A stretch of DNA of 43,434 nt from Chloroflexota bacterium (GTDB taxonomy: Bacteria; Chloroflexota; Dormibacteria; CF-121): assembly GCA_005882775.1 (NCBI GenBank), contig VBDY01000135.1, positions 1-43,434 on the forward strand, written 5' to 3'. Of the stretch, positions 23,984-32,103 are shown piece after piece. Within the stretch, counting starts at the first letter, position 1. The number at the start of each line of letters is the position of its first letter. The notes beneath the pieces were generated by a model. That model saw only the letters and a program-made list of their open reading frames with translations. It was not told the origin of the DNA and did not search any database. Both the position numbers and the translations under genes were made by a program.

Positions 23984-25606
23984 TTGTCACTGCTCGATAG
24001 GATTCAAAAGTCACAGCAGGGCGAACCTGTGCCGGCGCCGGCCCGGCCTCCGGTAACGCCTCAAAGACCACAGGCGCCCGGGCCTTTACCAGCGGCACCG
24101 CCTGTGCGGCCTCCAGCCGCGGCCCAGCCGTTCGCTCCGCGGCCGGTCGCCCCGCCAGCCCCGGCACCGTCACGTCCCGCCCCTCCCGCGCCTCCCGCGG
24201 CGCCCCGGCCGGTGGCGCCGGCACCCCGGCCGGCTCCGGCTCCGACCGCGCCATTCCTGGCCGGCCCGAACGCAAACCTCAACGAGCTTCCCGAAGCCGA
24301 GCGGTTCAGCCGGATCAAGGCTGCCGTCCACGATCGCATCATCGGCGAACTCGGCGAGCGCGCGAACGACATGGACAAGGAGGAGATCAGCCAGCGTGCG
24401 ACCGAGGTGCTCGACATGTACCTGAGCAGCCGCCGGATCGGGCTCGCCACCGAGGCGCGGGACCGGCTGCTCGGAGCTCTGCTTGCCGACATCCTGGGCT
24501 TTGGTCCCCTGGACCTGCTGCTGGCCGACGACGCGATCTCCGACATCCTGATCAACGGACCGAATAAGGTCTACATCGAGCGCGCCGGCAAGATGCAGCG
24601 GGCCGCCATCAAGTTCGACAGCGAAGGGCACCTGATGCAGATCATCTCCCGGATCGTGACCGGCGTCGGTCGCCGCGTCGATGAGAGCTCGCCCATGGTG
24701 GACGCCCGTCTTCCCGACGGCTCCCGGGTGAATGTGATCATCCCGCCACTTGCGGTCAAAGGTGCATCCGTAACGATTCGAAAGTTCCGCCGCGACCCGC
24801 TCCAGGTCACCGACCTGGTCAACAACGCCACCCTGACCAAAGAGATGGCCGACTTCCTGAAGGCGTGCGTCAACGCCCGGATGAACATCGTGGTCGCCGG
24901 CGGTGGCGCCTCCGGTAAGACGACCACCCTGAACGTCCTCTCCAGCTTCATCCCGCACGACGAGCGGATTATCACCGTGGAGGATGCCGCCGAGCTTCAG
25001 CTGCGCCAGGTCCATGTCATCAACCTGGAGTCGCGGCCCTCGAACGTGGAGGGAAAGGGTGGGGTCTCGATCCGCGATCTCGTTATCAACACCCTCCGGA
25101 TGAGGCCCGACCGGATCGTGGTCGGAGAGGTGCGCAGCGGCGAGGCCCTGGACATGCTGCAGGCCATGAACACTGGCCACGACGGCTCGCTGACCACGGT
25201 TCACTCCAACACGCCGAAAGACACCATCTCCCGGCTCGAGACCCTGGTCCTGATGGCTGGTATGGAACTGCCCTCCCGGGCCATCCGTGAGCAGATTGCG
25301 TCGGCGATCAACATCATCGTTCAGCAAAGCCGGATGCGTGACGGGAGCCGCAGGGTCACCTATATCTCGGAGGTGCTCGGCATCGAGGGCGACCAGATCT
25401 CGCTTCAGGACATCTTTGTCTACAAGCAGACCGGTTACGAAAACGGCAAGGTGTCGGGCTTCCACACTGCCACCGGTGCTATGCCGCGCATCATGGAGGT
25501 GCTCGTCTCCACGGGCAACGAGGTCCCGGTCACGTATTTCGACCCCGCCCCGAACAGCGGCTACATCAAGCAGAAGCGCATCCGCGCCATCGCCGAAGCC
25601 GCCTGA
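23984..25606 (+). CDS. CpaF/TadA-type secretion ATPase with proline-rich N-terminus
   Basis: 540 residues. A hexameric ATPase of the type II/IV secretion superfamily that powers Tad pili or related secretion. Residues about 15-95 are mostly Pro and Ala, a disordered linker. The N-terminal domain follows ([26 protein letters not shown]), then the core with Walker [13 protein letters not shown] near residue 305, the Asp box [11 protein letters not shown], Walker B region [21 protein letters not shown] and the His box [17 protein letters not shown]. The start is TTG 23984. No tadB, tadC, cpaB, CheY-like ATPase or pilin gene is adjacent, so it is an orphan here. The Walker A usually reads GGTGSGKT; the change is tolerated. 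Confidence 0.92.
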   Translation: MSLLDRIQKSQQGEPVPAPARPPVTPQRPQAPGPLPAAPPVRPPAAAQPFAPRPVAPPAPAPSRPAPPAPPAAPRPVAPAPRPAPAPTAPFLAGPNANLNELPEAERFSRIKAAVHDRIIGELGERANDMDKEEISQRATEVLDMYLSSRRIGLATEARDRLLGALLADILGFGPLDLLLADDAISDILINGPNKVYIERAGKMQRAAIKFDSEGHLMQIISRIVTGVGRRVDESSPMVDARLPDGSRVNVIIPPLAVKGASVTIRKFRRDPLQVTDLVNNATLTKEMADFLKACVNARMNIVVAGGGASGKTTTLNVLSSFIPHDERIITVEDAAELQLRQVHVINLESRPSNVEGKGGVSIRDLVINTLRMRPDRIVVGEVRSGEALDMLQAMNTGHDGSLTTVHSNTPKDTISRLETLVLMAGMELPSRAIREQIASAINIIVQQSRMRDGSRRVTYISEVLGIEGDQISLQDIFVYKQTGYENGKVSGFHTATGAMPRIMEVLVSTGNEVPVTYFDPAPNSGYIKQKRIRAIAEAA

Positions 25607-25637
25607 CGTTCAAACTGTCCACGCCCAAGCAGCCGAC

Positions 25638-25643
25638 TATATT
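25638..25643 (+). promoter_or_regulatory. -10 box of the AmrS gene
   Basis: TATATT ends six bases before the ATG at 25650, consistent with a leaderless transcript starting at the A of the start codon. Confidence 0.45.
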
Positions 25644-25649
25644 GGGCTA

Positions 25650-27293
25650 ATGCCGGCCAAAGAGGCGTCCCCTTTCGCCCAGGCGCTCGATCGACGTGTG
25701 CAGGAGGGGGCGGCCGGTGCGCTTTACGAAAGGCTTGCCGACAACAAGGTTCGGTGCTACGCGTGCGCTCACCGCTGCCTGATCCTGGATGGCCTGCGCG
25801 GCATCTGCAAGGTCCGCTACAACCAGGGCGGTACCCTGATGGTCCCGCATGGATACGTGGGGGCACTCCAGTGCGACCCGACCGAGAAGAAGCCCTTCTT
25901 CCACGCCTTCCCGGGGTCGGATGCTCTGACCTTCGGGATGCTCGGATGTGATCTTCATTGCTCGTATTGCTTTACCGGCGACGTTCGGGTGGCCACCACT
26001 CGTGGCTCTATCAGCTTCGAGCGGTTATGGAACGAATTTTTGCCCGACCTCTCTCACGACCCTTGCATTCGCCGACCAGCCGGGTCACTGACAGCCATTG
26101 CGGACGACGGTGGCCCTGCTGATATCCGGGTGATCTTCCGCCACTCCTACAAGGGGGAGGTGATTCGCGTCGCGGCGTCGGCGCTGGAGCCTTTTGAGGC
26201 GACGCCTGACCATCCGGTTCTTGCCACCCGCCGGCCAGGCCTCGACGATCCGGGGTTCGTACCCGCCGGGGAGCTCACAAATACTCACTTCCTTGTCACC
26301 CCTCTTATACCGGCTGAGGAGGTCCTTCTTGTACCGGCCCGACGGCACGCGGTTCAGGATGTCAGCGGTACAGCCAGCTACAGAGAGCCCCAGGAGGCCG
26401 TAAGACTACTCTCCTACGCTCCAATCCTCGAGACTACGCGGCGCTCATTTGAGGGTTTCGTCTACAACCTCGAGACGGGCGGCCGCCACACGTACCTGGC
26501 AAATTTCGCGGCTGTACACAACTGCCAGAACTGGCAGACGTCGCAGGCGCTGCGCGACCCGGGCGCGCTGGGAGAACCCATGGACGTCTCTCCCCAGCAG
26601 CTGGTGGACATCGCGGAGCGACACGGAGCGAAGCTCGTCGCCACCTCCTACAACGAGCCGCTCATCACCTCGGAGTGGGCGGTCGACGTCTTCAAGCAAG
26701 CCCGCGAGCGTGGCTTCACCACCGCCTACATCTCGAACGGCAATGCCACCCGCGAGGTACTGGAATACATCCGCCCCTGGACCGACCTCTACAAGATCGA
26801 CCTGAAGTCGTTTCGCGACAAGAACTATCGGATGCTGGGCGGCAAGCTGGAGAACATCGTGAATGGCGTGCGAATGGTGCACGAGATGGGGTTCTGGTTG
26901 GAGATCGTCACCCTGATCATCCCCGGCTTCAACGACAGCGACGAGGAACTGACCGACATCGCGCGCTTCCTGGCAGGAATATCGCCGGATATTCCCTGGC
27001 ATGTGACCGCCTTTCACAAGGACTACAAGATGCAGGACCCGGACAACACCACGCCGCAGACCTTGCTCCGGGCCGCCGCCATTGGCGAGGCGGAGGGACT
27101 GCGCTACATCTACGCCGGCAACCTGCCCGGCCGGGTGGGCAGGTACGAGGACACCCGGTGTCCGGACTGCCAGGCGACACTGATCCGCCGCTTCGGCTAC
27201 CGGATCCTGGAGGACAGGTTATCCGGGCGGGGACGCTGCCACCGGTGCGACCAGGCGATTCCCGGAGTCTGGCTGAAAGAGGGCGGGCAGTAG
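25650..27293 (+). CDS. amrS: AmmeMemoRadiSam-type radical SAM enzyme interrupted by an intein
   Basis: 547 residues as translated, 362 after removal of a 185-residue intein, the usual AmrS length. The extein begins MPAKEASPFAQALDRR, with CYACAHRCLILDGLRGICKVR, a PFL-activase-like cysteine-rich start. The radical SAM cluster motif reads GCDLHCSY, then the intein, then CQNWQTSQ; spliced, it becomes C-x3-C-x2-C (C100, C104, and C292 of the precursor). SYNEPLITSEW, YISNGNATREVLEYI, LYKIDLKSF and PWHVTAFHKDYKM follow, as in AmrS. The C-terminus has two CxxC-type pairs (CPDCQ and CHRCD). The enzyme is presumed to make a 5'-deoxyadenosyl radical; its substrate is unknown. No AMMECR1 or Memo gene is in the window. 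Start ATG 25650 sits six bases behind a -10 box. Confidence 0.92.
   Translation: MPAKEASPFAQALDRRVQEGAAGALYERLADNKVRCYACAHRCLILDGLRGICKVRYNQGGTLMVPHGYVGALQCDPTEKKPFFHAFPGSDALTFGMLGCDLHCSYCFTGDVRVATTRGSISFERLWNEFLPDLSHDPCIRRPAGSLTAIADDGGPADIRVIFRHSYKGEVIRVAASALEPFEATPDHPVLATRRPGLDDPGFVPAGELTNTHFLVTPLIPAEEVLLVPARRHAVQDVSGTASYREPQEAVRLLSYAPILETTRRSFEGFVYNLETGGRHTYLANFAAVHNCQNWQTSQALRDPGALGEPMDVSPQQLVDIAERHGAKLVATSYNEPLITSEWAVDVFKQARERGFTTAYISNGNATREVLEYIRPWTDLYKIDLKSFRDKNYRMLGGKLENIVNGVRMVHEMGFWLEIVTLIIPGFNDSDEELTDIARFLAGISPDIPWHVTAFHKDYKMQDPDNTTPQTLLRAAAIGEAEGLRYIYAGNLPGRVGRYEDTRCPDCQATLIRRFGYRILEDRLSGRGRCHRCDQAIPGVWLKEGGQ
25968..26522 (+). other. Mini-intein inside amrS (185 residues)
   Basis: An in-frame protein-splicing element. 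Block A is CFTGDVRVATTRG, starting with the nucleophile Cys1. Block B is FEATPDHPVLATR with the T-x-x-H motif. Blocks F and G are VYNLETGGRHTYLANFAAVHN followed by the +1 Cys of the extein, with the penultimate His and the terminal Asn. Between B and F there are only about 85 residues and no LAGLIDADG or HNH motif, so no homing endonuclease. The first 100 bases after the Cys1 codon are about 56% G+C by my count. The insertion point lies between Tyr and the third cluster cysteine of the radical SAM motif. Confidence 0.93.
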
Positions 27294-27296
27294 AAT
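27291..27296 (+). promoter_or_regulatory. -10 box of the korAB operon
   Basis: TAGAAT, overlapping the amrS stop codon, ends ten bases before the GTG at 27307. The spacing suggests a very short or absent 5' leader. Confidence 0.4.
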
Positions 27297-27306
27297 CAGC
27301 CTAGCT

Positions 27307-29178
27307 GTGCAGACGGAGCTCAGCCGCCGAGAACTCTCGTGGGTGATCGGCGGCCCCCAGGGTGGCGGGATCAACGCGTCCGCCGAAATCTACGCCAAAG
27401 CCTTGATGCGAGGCGGGCTGCACGTCTTCGCCAACATCGAGTTCCACTCCAACATCATGGGCAAGCACAGCTATTACCGGGTCTCCGCGGCGCCGGTCCC
27501 GATCCGCTCTCACGTGGATGACATCCACATGCTGGTGGCGCTCGACCTCGAGACCCTGTTCGGGGATGCCATCGAGCGAAAGCACTACCCGAGCCACCAG
27601 GGCCACGTCCATCGGGTGGCCCCGGGCGGCGGGGTGGTTTACGACGCGGACCTCAAGATCGAGATCGACCGATTTGGCCGCGACGACATCCAGTTCTACC
27701 CGGTCCCCTACCTGGAGGTGCTGGACCAGGCCCTCCAGCGGTTGGGAAAGGGGGGCCAGTCCCGCAAGTACATCGTGATGCGCAACATCGTCGCCCTGGG
27801 CGCCTCGGTCGGCCTGATCGGTTACGACGAGGAGCTGCTCCTGGATGCGATCCGGGACAGCTTCAAAGGCCGTAAGGCGGAGGCAGCCGAGATGAATGTG
27901 CTCGCTGTCCAGGCCGCGGCCGAGTACGCCCGGTCGCAGTTCGTAAAGCGCCCGGAGCGCCAGATCCAGGCGTTGCCCGTCCCCCAGCGAAAGGCTCGGA
28001 TCCTGATCAAGGGCGTGCAGGCGGTCGGGATCGCCAAACTGAAGGCGGGGCTCGGCCTGCAGACCTACTATCCGATCAGCCCCGCCACCGACGAGAGCGT
28101 CTACGTCGAAAGTAAGGGGCCGTCCTACCAGTGCACCGTCGTGCAATGCGAGGACGAGATAGCGAGCATCAACATGGCGGTGGGTGCCGCCCATATGGGC
28201 ATTCGTGCGGCCACCTCCACGGCCGGACCGGGCTTTGCGCTGATGCCCGAGGGCGTTGGCTTCGCCGCGATCACGGAGGCGCCTGGCCCTGTGATCTTCC
28301 TCTGGCAGCGCGGCGGCCCGAGCACGGGACTCCCTACCCGCACCGAGCAGGCCGACCTCCAGTTCGCGCTCCATCCCGCCCCCGGGGACTTCCCCCACAT
28401 CGTGGTCGCCTCCGGTGATATCGACGAGGCCTTTGCCGACAGCTTCGAATCGTTCAACTGGGCCGACCGGTATCAGGTTCCAGTCATCGTCCTCCTGGAG
28501 AAGTTCCTGGCCTCGTCCCTCTACACCGCTGACCGGCCTGACATGAGCCGGTTGCGAATAGACCGTGGAATGCTCTATCAGCCGGCAGCTCCTGACAAGG
28601 ATGGCTACCGGCGTCACGCGCTCACCGCCGATGGCATCAGCCCCAGGTCCCTCCCCGGCACGGCGGGCGGGATCTTCTCGACCACCAGCGACGAGCATGA
28701 CCCGCAGGGACATATCACAGAGGGCATCGACAACAGAATTGCGATGATGCGCAAGCGGATGGCGAAGCTCGAGACCGCCGGAAAGGAGATCCCGACTCCA
28801 TTCAAGTTCAAGTTGCACGGACCGGCGTCCGCAGACCTCACCCTGGTGGGGTGGGGTACCACCAAGGGCGCCATCCTGGATGCCATGTCCGAGATCGAGG
28901 CCCAGGGCCGTAGCGTGAATTTTCTGCAGATACGCATGATGCGGCCGTTCCCCGCCGCCGACGTCTCTCAAATCCTGGGTGCCGCCCGGACCGTGGTGCT
29001 GATCGAGGGCAATTTCTCCGGCCAGCTGGGGGCCCTGGTCCGGGAGCACACCGGCCGGGATATGGCTCACCGGGTCCTCAAGTACGATGGACGGCCATTC
29101 TCACGCAATGAGATCGTCGAGGGAGTGCAGACCGCGATCAGCGAGCGGAAGAAGGAGGTAATGGTTTCGCATGCCTGA
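27307..29178 (+). CDS. korA: 2-oxoacid:ferredoxin oxidoreductase, fused gamma/alpha subunit
   Basis: 623 residues. With KorB it oxidatively decarboxylates a 2-oxoacid, probably 2-oxoglutarate, to the acyl-CoA and reduces ferredoxin. The gamma domain (about 1-200) opens with WVIGGPQGGGINASAEIYAKAL and FHSNIMGKHSYY; the alpha domain follows with YPISPATDESVYVE, ASINMAVGAAHMGIRAATSTAGPGFALM and QRGGPSTGLPTRTEQADLQFAL. The fused order matches the oxygen-tolerant two-subunit enzymes of Mycobacterium and relatives. GTG 27307 is the first start of the open frame. The stop overlaps korB by eight bases. A ferredoxin gene lies 2.5 kb downstream. Confidence 0.93.
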   Translation: MQTELSRRELSWVIGGPQGGGINASAEIYAKALMRGGLHVFANIEFHSNIMGKHSYYRVSAAPVPIRSHVDDIHMLVALDLETLFGDAIERKHYPSHQGHVHRVAPGGGVVYDADLKIEIDRFGRDDIQFYPVPYLEVLDQALQRLGKGGQSRKYIVMRNIVALGASVGLIGYDEELLLDAIRDSFKGRKAEAAEMNVLAVQAAAEYARSQFVKRPERQIQALPVPQRKARILIKGVQAVGIAKLKAGLGLQTYYPISPATDESVYVESKGPSYQCTVVQCEDEIASINMAVGAAHMGIRAATSTAGPGFALMPEGVGFAAITEAPGPVIFLWQRGGPSTGLPTRTEQADLQFALHPAPGDFPHIVVASGDIDEAFADSFESFNWADRYQVPVIVLLEKFLASSLYTADRPDMSRLRIDRGMLYQPAAPDKDGYRRHALTADGISPRSLPGTAGGIFSTTSDEHDPQGHITEGIDNRIAMMRKRMAKLETAGKEIPTPFKFKLHGPASADLTLVGWGTTKGAILDAMSEIEAQGRSVNFLQIRMMRPFPAADVSQILGAARTVVLIEGNFSGQLGALVREHTGRDMAHRVLKYDGRPFSRNEIVEGVQTAISERKKEVMVSHA

Positions 29179-30124
29179 GGCCGCCACCGCGCCGCGGAAG
29201 TTCACCCTTGGGGAGTACAAAACCGACGTGCATGTCGACTGGTGCCCAGGCTGTGGAGACTTCGGCATCCTGAGCTCGATCCAGCAGGCCTTTTTCCAGC
29301 TTCAGCTTCCGCCGCATCGGGTGGCGCTGATCTCCGGCATCGGCTGTTCGGGCAAGACCCCTCACTACGTCGATACCTACGGCCTGCACACCCTGCACGG
29401 TCGAGCCCTTCCGGTGGCGACTGGCGCGAAGCTCGCCAATCACCAGCTGACGGTGATGGCGCTGGGTGGAGACGGCGATGGTTACGGCATTGGAGCCGGC
29501 TACTTCCTGAACAGCGGCAGGCGCAATCTCGACATCACTTACGTCGTCTACAACAACGGCGTCTACGGGCTGACCAAGGGACAGGCGTCCCCGACCCTGC
29601 GCAAGGGTCTAAAAACAAAGTCGATGCCCGAAGCCTCGATCCAGGAAGGGATCAACCCGATCGCCGTCGCCCTGGGCGCCGGCTACACCTGGATCGGTAG
29701 GGGATACGCGCTCGACGTCAAGCACCTGGTCTCCTTGATCACCCAGGCGATCACCCATAAGGGAACCTCTTTCCTCGATGTCTACCAGACCTGTCCCGTG
29801 TACAACGACCTGCGGACCAAGGAGTGGTATGCCGGTGAGGATATCGGTCACTCGCGGCTGCGCCGGCTCGATGCAGAGGCGGACTGGGATCCGGTCGTCC
29901 ACGATCCAGCGAACAAGGACGAGATCGTGCAGAAAAAGGTCCGCGCTCTGGCGGCCTCTTACGACAACGATGACCGGCTGGCCGTCGGTGTCTATTACAA
30001 GATCGATCTGCCCACCTACGACGACCAGCTGGCCGGCAAGATTCCAGCCCTCAAGGAACATCCCTTGATCGACCTCCCGCTGTACGAGCGGGATGTCGAG
30101 CCTCTGTTCAAAGAGCTCGAGTAG
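29171..30124 (+). CDS. korB: 2-oxoacid:ferredoxin oxidoreductase beta subunit
   Basis: 317 residues. Carries the thiamine diphosphate and an iron-sulfur cluster. WCPGCGDFGILSSI and, further on, SGIGCSGKTPHY supply cluster cysteines; GGDGDGYGIGAGYFL followed by YVVYNNGVYGLTKGQASPT is the ThDP/magnesium binding fold; TSFLDVYQTCPVYND holds the last Cys. There are no extra N- or C-terminal domains. The ATG at 29171 lies within the end of korA, so the two are translated together. A perfect eight-base hairpin begins at the stop codon. Confidence 0.94.
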   Translation: MPEAATAPRKFTLGEYKTDVHVDWCPGCGDFGILSSIQQAFFQLQLPPHRVALISGIGCSGKTPHYVDTYGLHTLHGRALPVATGAKLANHQLTVMALGGDGDGYGIGAGYFLNSGRRNLDITYVVYNNGVYGLTKGQASPTLRKGLKTKSMPEASIQEGINPIAVALGAGYTWIGRGYALDVKHLVSLITQAITHKGTSFLDVYQTCPVYNDLRTKEWYAGEDIGHSRLRRLDAEADWDPVVHDPANKDEIVQKKVRALAASYDNDDRLAVGVYYKIDLPTYDDQLAGKIPALKEHPLIDLPLYERDVEPLFKELE

Positions 30125-30141
30125 CCCGGTCCTCGGGCTAC
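30121..30141 (+). terminator. Hairpin at the end of korB
   Basis: GTAGCCCG-GTCCT-CGGGCTAC is a perfect eight-base-pair stem with a five-base loop that includes the korB stop codon. Only a short TTT follows five bases later, so termination may be partial; it could attenuate read-through to the next genes or shield the 3' end. Confidence 0.5.
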
Positions 30142-30157
30142 TGCAGGTTTCCCCGGT

Positions 30158-30748
30158 ATGCGCCTGCTCGCGGTCAGCGATGAGATCGAGGACCAGCTGC
30201 TCGACGAGCGGACAGCAGCCGCGAAGGGACGCGTCGACCTCGTCATCGGCTGTGGCGACCTGCCGGCCGACTACCTCGATGCCCTGAGCTGCCGGTATTC
30301 CGCGCCCCTTGTGTTCGTCAGGGGTAACCACGATCCTCCTCGCGGGCAGGGCGGCTACCCGGTCGGCGCCGAGATCGATGGGAGGGTGGTGCGCGAAGGT
30401 GATCTCCTGATCGCCGGCCTGGAGGGCTCGCTCCGATATAGCGACGGCCCCCATCAGTACCGCGAATGGCAAATGCGAAACAAGGTGATCGGTGTCCGGC
30501 TGCGGCTGTGGCGGCGGCGCCTCGATGTGCTGATCACGCACGGGCCGCCGGCCGGCGTGCACGAGGGGCCTGACCGGGCACATCATGGGCTGGCTGCCGT
30601 ACGCCAGGCTGTGGACTGGATGCGTCCGCAGGTGTTGCTGCACGGGCACGTGCACCCGTACGGGCATCCGATTTCCGATGCGCAAATGGGGGAGACCCGC
30701 GTCATCAATGTGGTCGGCCATCGCCTGGTGGAGGTGGTCCCGCGATGA
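30158..30748 (+). CDS. Metallophosphoesterase with a divergent first motif
   Basis: 196 residues of the calcineurin-like phosphoesterase fold. Four of the five metal motifs are plain: GCGDLPADY, FVRGNHDPP, LITHGPPAG and LLHGHVHPYG. The first, normally D-x-H, reads VSDEIED, so the histidine ligand is missing, which seems to be a property of one branch rather than decay because the rest is intact. Substrate unknown; it may be a nucleotide or phosphodiester. It overlaps the ParB-like gene as ATGA, so the two proteins probably work together. No signal peptide. Confidence 0.8.
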   Translation: MRLLAVSDEIEDQLLDERTAAAKGRVDLVIGCGDLPADYLDALSCRYSAPLVFVRGNHDPPRGQGGYPVGAEIDGRVVREGDLLIAGLEGSLRYSDGPHQYREWQMRNKVIGVRLRLWRRRLDVLITHGPPAGVHEGPDRAHHGLAAVRQAVDWMRPQVLLHGHVHPYGHPISDAQMGETRVINVVGHRLVEVVPR

Positions 30749-31686
30749 AACAGCTGCGAGCGGGGATCGATTTCCAGTCCGCCCGTCTGCAGGGTTTCTT
30801 GACAGAAGCCGCCTCCGTCTTTCGCCGAGACCCTAAGCCGCTGCTCTCCTTCGATGAGGTTCGCAGAGCCGCCCGGATGGAAGGACAGGCCTATCGCGGT
30901 CTGACCGAGGTGCCGCTCGCCAAGATCCGTGGATCGGTCGACCGCCCCAACGACTTCGACGCCTCGTTCCTTCCGGTTCGATCGCACCTGCGCGAACGCT
31001 GGGCCAGGCTGGATGCCGCCATGCGGAGCGGGGAGGCAATCCCTCCGATCGAGGTCTACCGCCTCGGCGATGTTTATTTCGTGAAGGACGGACATCATCG
31101 CGTCTCGGTTGCCCGGCAGCTCGGCTGGGAAACCATCCCGGCGCGCGTCATCGAAGTCCGCACCCGGGCGCCGCTCACGGACGACATGGATGCCGCTGAG
31201 CTGCTCAAGGCCAGAGAGTATGTCGATTTTCTGGAGCGCACCCGGCTCGACCGGGTCCGGCCGCAGGCCTCGATCGAGGTCAGCAGGCTCGGCCGCTACG
31301 ACCGGATCTACGAGCACATCCTGGGCCACCGCTACTTTCTCGGGCTCGAGCGCCGAGGCGAGGTCCCGATCGAGGAGGCCGCCGCCAGCTGGTACGACAA
31401 CGTCTATCAGCCGATCGCCGAGCTGATCCGGGAGTATGGGATCCTCGAGCATTTCCCGGGCCGAACCGAGGCTGACCTGTACCTCTGGATCACGGCTCGA
31501 TGGCTCGAGCTGAGCCGCGCCGGAAAAGCGGCTGGACCAGCCGAGGCGGTCGCAGACATTCTCTTCGAGGCCGAAGGAGCACCGGCGCCGCCGCCCCTCC
31601 AGGAGCAGCTCCGCCGCTGGCTGGGGCGGCCCCGACGAGTGATAGACCTCCCAGCCCGGCTGGCCCGTCGAGCTACTAAGAGTTAG
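30745..31686 (+). CDS. ParB/sulfiredoxin-like domain protein
   Basis: 313 residues. The central part reads LTEVPLAKIRGSVDRPNDFD, ERWARLDAAMRSGEAIPPIEVYRLGDVYFVKDGHHRVSVAR, the layout of a ParB-N or sulfiredoxin-like fold in which the usual GERR is DGHHR. The C-terminal half is helical with WYDNVYQPIAELIREYGILEHFPGRTEADLYLWI, and the last 30 residues are basic. There is no helix-turn-helix and no parA nearby, so chromosome partitioning is unlikely. It is tightly coupled to the phosphoesterase before it. ParB-fold proteins can bind or hydrolyse nucleotides, so a nucleotide-linked role is possible; the function is not known to me. Confidence 0.65.
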   Translation: MKQLRAGIDFQSARLQGFLTEAASVFRRDPKPLLSFDEVRRAARMEGQAYRGLTEVPLAKIRGSVDRPNDFDASFLPVRSHLRERWARLDAAMRSGEAIPPIEVYRLGDVYFVKDGHHRVSVARQLGWETIPARVIEVRTRAPLTDDMDAAELLKAREYVDFLERTRLDRVRPQASIEVSRLGRYDRIYEHILGHRYFLGLERRGEVPIEEAAASWYDNVYQPIAELIREYGILEHFPGRTEADLYLWITARWLELSRAGKAAGPAEAVADILFEAEGAPAPPPLQEQLRRWLGRPRRVIDLPARLARRATKS

Positions 31687-31689
31687 GGT

Positions 31690-32007
31690 TCAGGCTTCGC
31701 CGGTCTTGCGCTTCTCGGGGTAGGCGGCATTGATTTCGGCGCGAACCCGGGTCTTGTCGGCGTCGCTCTTGAAGTAGTCGTAGTTCCAGGGTATGAACCG
31801 TTTCATCTCAGCTGGCACTTCATCTTCTGGATAGATGGCGGCCACCGGGCACGGATCCACGCAGGCGCCGCAATCGATGCACTCGTCCGGATTGATGTAG
31901 AGCATCCGGTCCTCGGAGCCACCGTCGATGATGCAGTCGACCGGGCAGACATCAACGCAGGACCTATCTTTCAAGTCGACGCAGGTCTCGGTGATGATGT
32001 ACGCCAT
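31690..32007 (-). CDS. 7Fe ferredoxin
   Basis: 105 residues from ATG 32007; a GTG at 32022 would add five residues. One-electron carrier with a [3Fe-4S] and a [4Fe-4S] cluster. The first set is ETCVDLKDRSCVDVCPVDCI, with the C-x7-C-x3-CP spacing of the 3Fe site, and the second ECIDCGACVDPCPVAAIYPED. The long C-terminal tail (RFIPWNYDYFKSDADKTRVRAEINAAYPEK) is as in mycobacterial FdxA/FdxC proteins. It is convergent with the ParB-like gene and is a natural electron acceptor for KorAB 1.5 kb away. A TACAGT -10 box overlaps a direct repeat at 32022-32039. Confidence 0.92.
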   Translation of the reverse strand: MAYIITETCVDLKDRSCVDVCPVDCIIDGGSEDRMLYINPDECIDCGACVDPCPVAAIYPEDEVPAEMKRFIPWNYDYFKSDADKTRVRAEINAAYPEKRKTGEA

Positions 32008-32021
32008 CAGATCGAAATCCA

Positions 32022-32039
32022 CTGTAACAAAACTGTCAC
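32022..32039. promoter_or_regulatory. Seven-four-seven direct repeat upstream of the ferredoxin gene
   Basis: CTGTAAC-AAAA-CTGTCAC: two near-identical heptamers with an AT spacer, 11 bases apart, the geometry bound by OmpR/PhoB-type response regulators in tandem. It overlaps the probable ferredoxin -10 box. The reverse complement reads GTGAC-N6-GTTAC, similar to the repeat before the ErpA-like gene at 40166. Confidence 0.45.
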
Positions 32040-32103
32040 TGCGCTGAAGAGGTAGGCAACGACGCCTTCGGCAAGGCCCGATGGCGGCCCGCGTTACCCT
32101 CTC

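Noticed and set aside
24170-25465. A 431-codon minus-strand open frame opposite cpaF
   Set aside because: No recognisable domain; CpaF motifs on the plus strand explain the region.
25968-26522. The insert in amrS as a frameshift, assembly chimera or extra enzyme domain
   Set aside because: The frame is continuous on both sides, and the insert starts and ends exactly with intein splice residues and carries blocks A, B, F and G.
25968-26522. A homing endonuclease inside the intein
   Set aside because: Only about 85 residues separate blocks B and F, and no LAGLIDADG or HNH motif is present.
27301-29070. A 589-codon open frame on the minus strand opposite korA
   Set aside because: It mirrors the codon-position bias of korA, has no family motif, and is rich in His, Asp, Arg and Gly as antisense frames of GC-rich genes are. 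The plus strand encodes a clear KorA.
30745-31686. A chromosome partition ParB
   Set aside because: No helix-turn-helix, no parA neighbour and no parS-like palindrome seen; only the fold resembles ParB.
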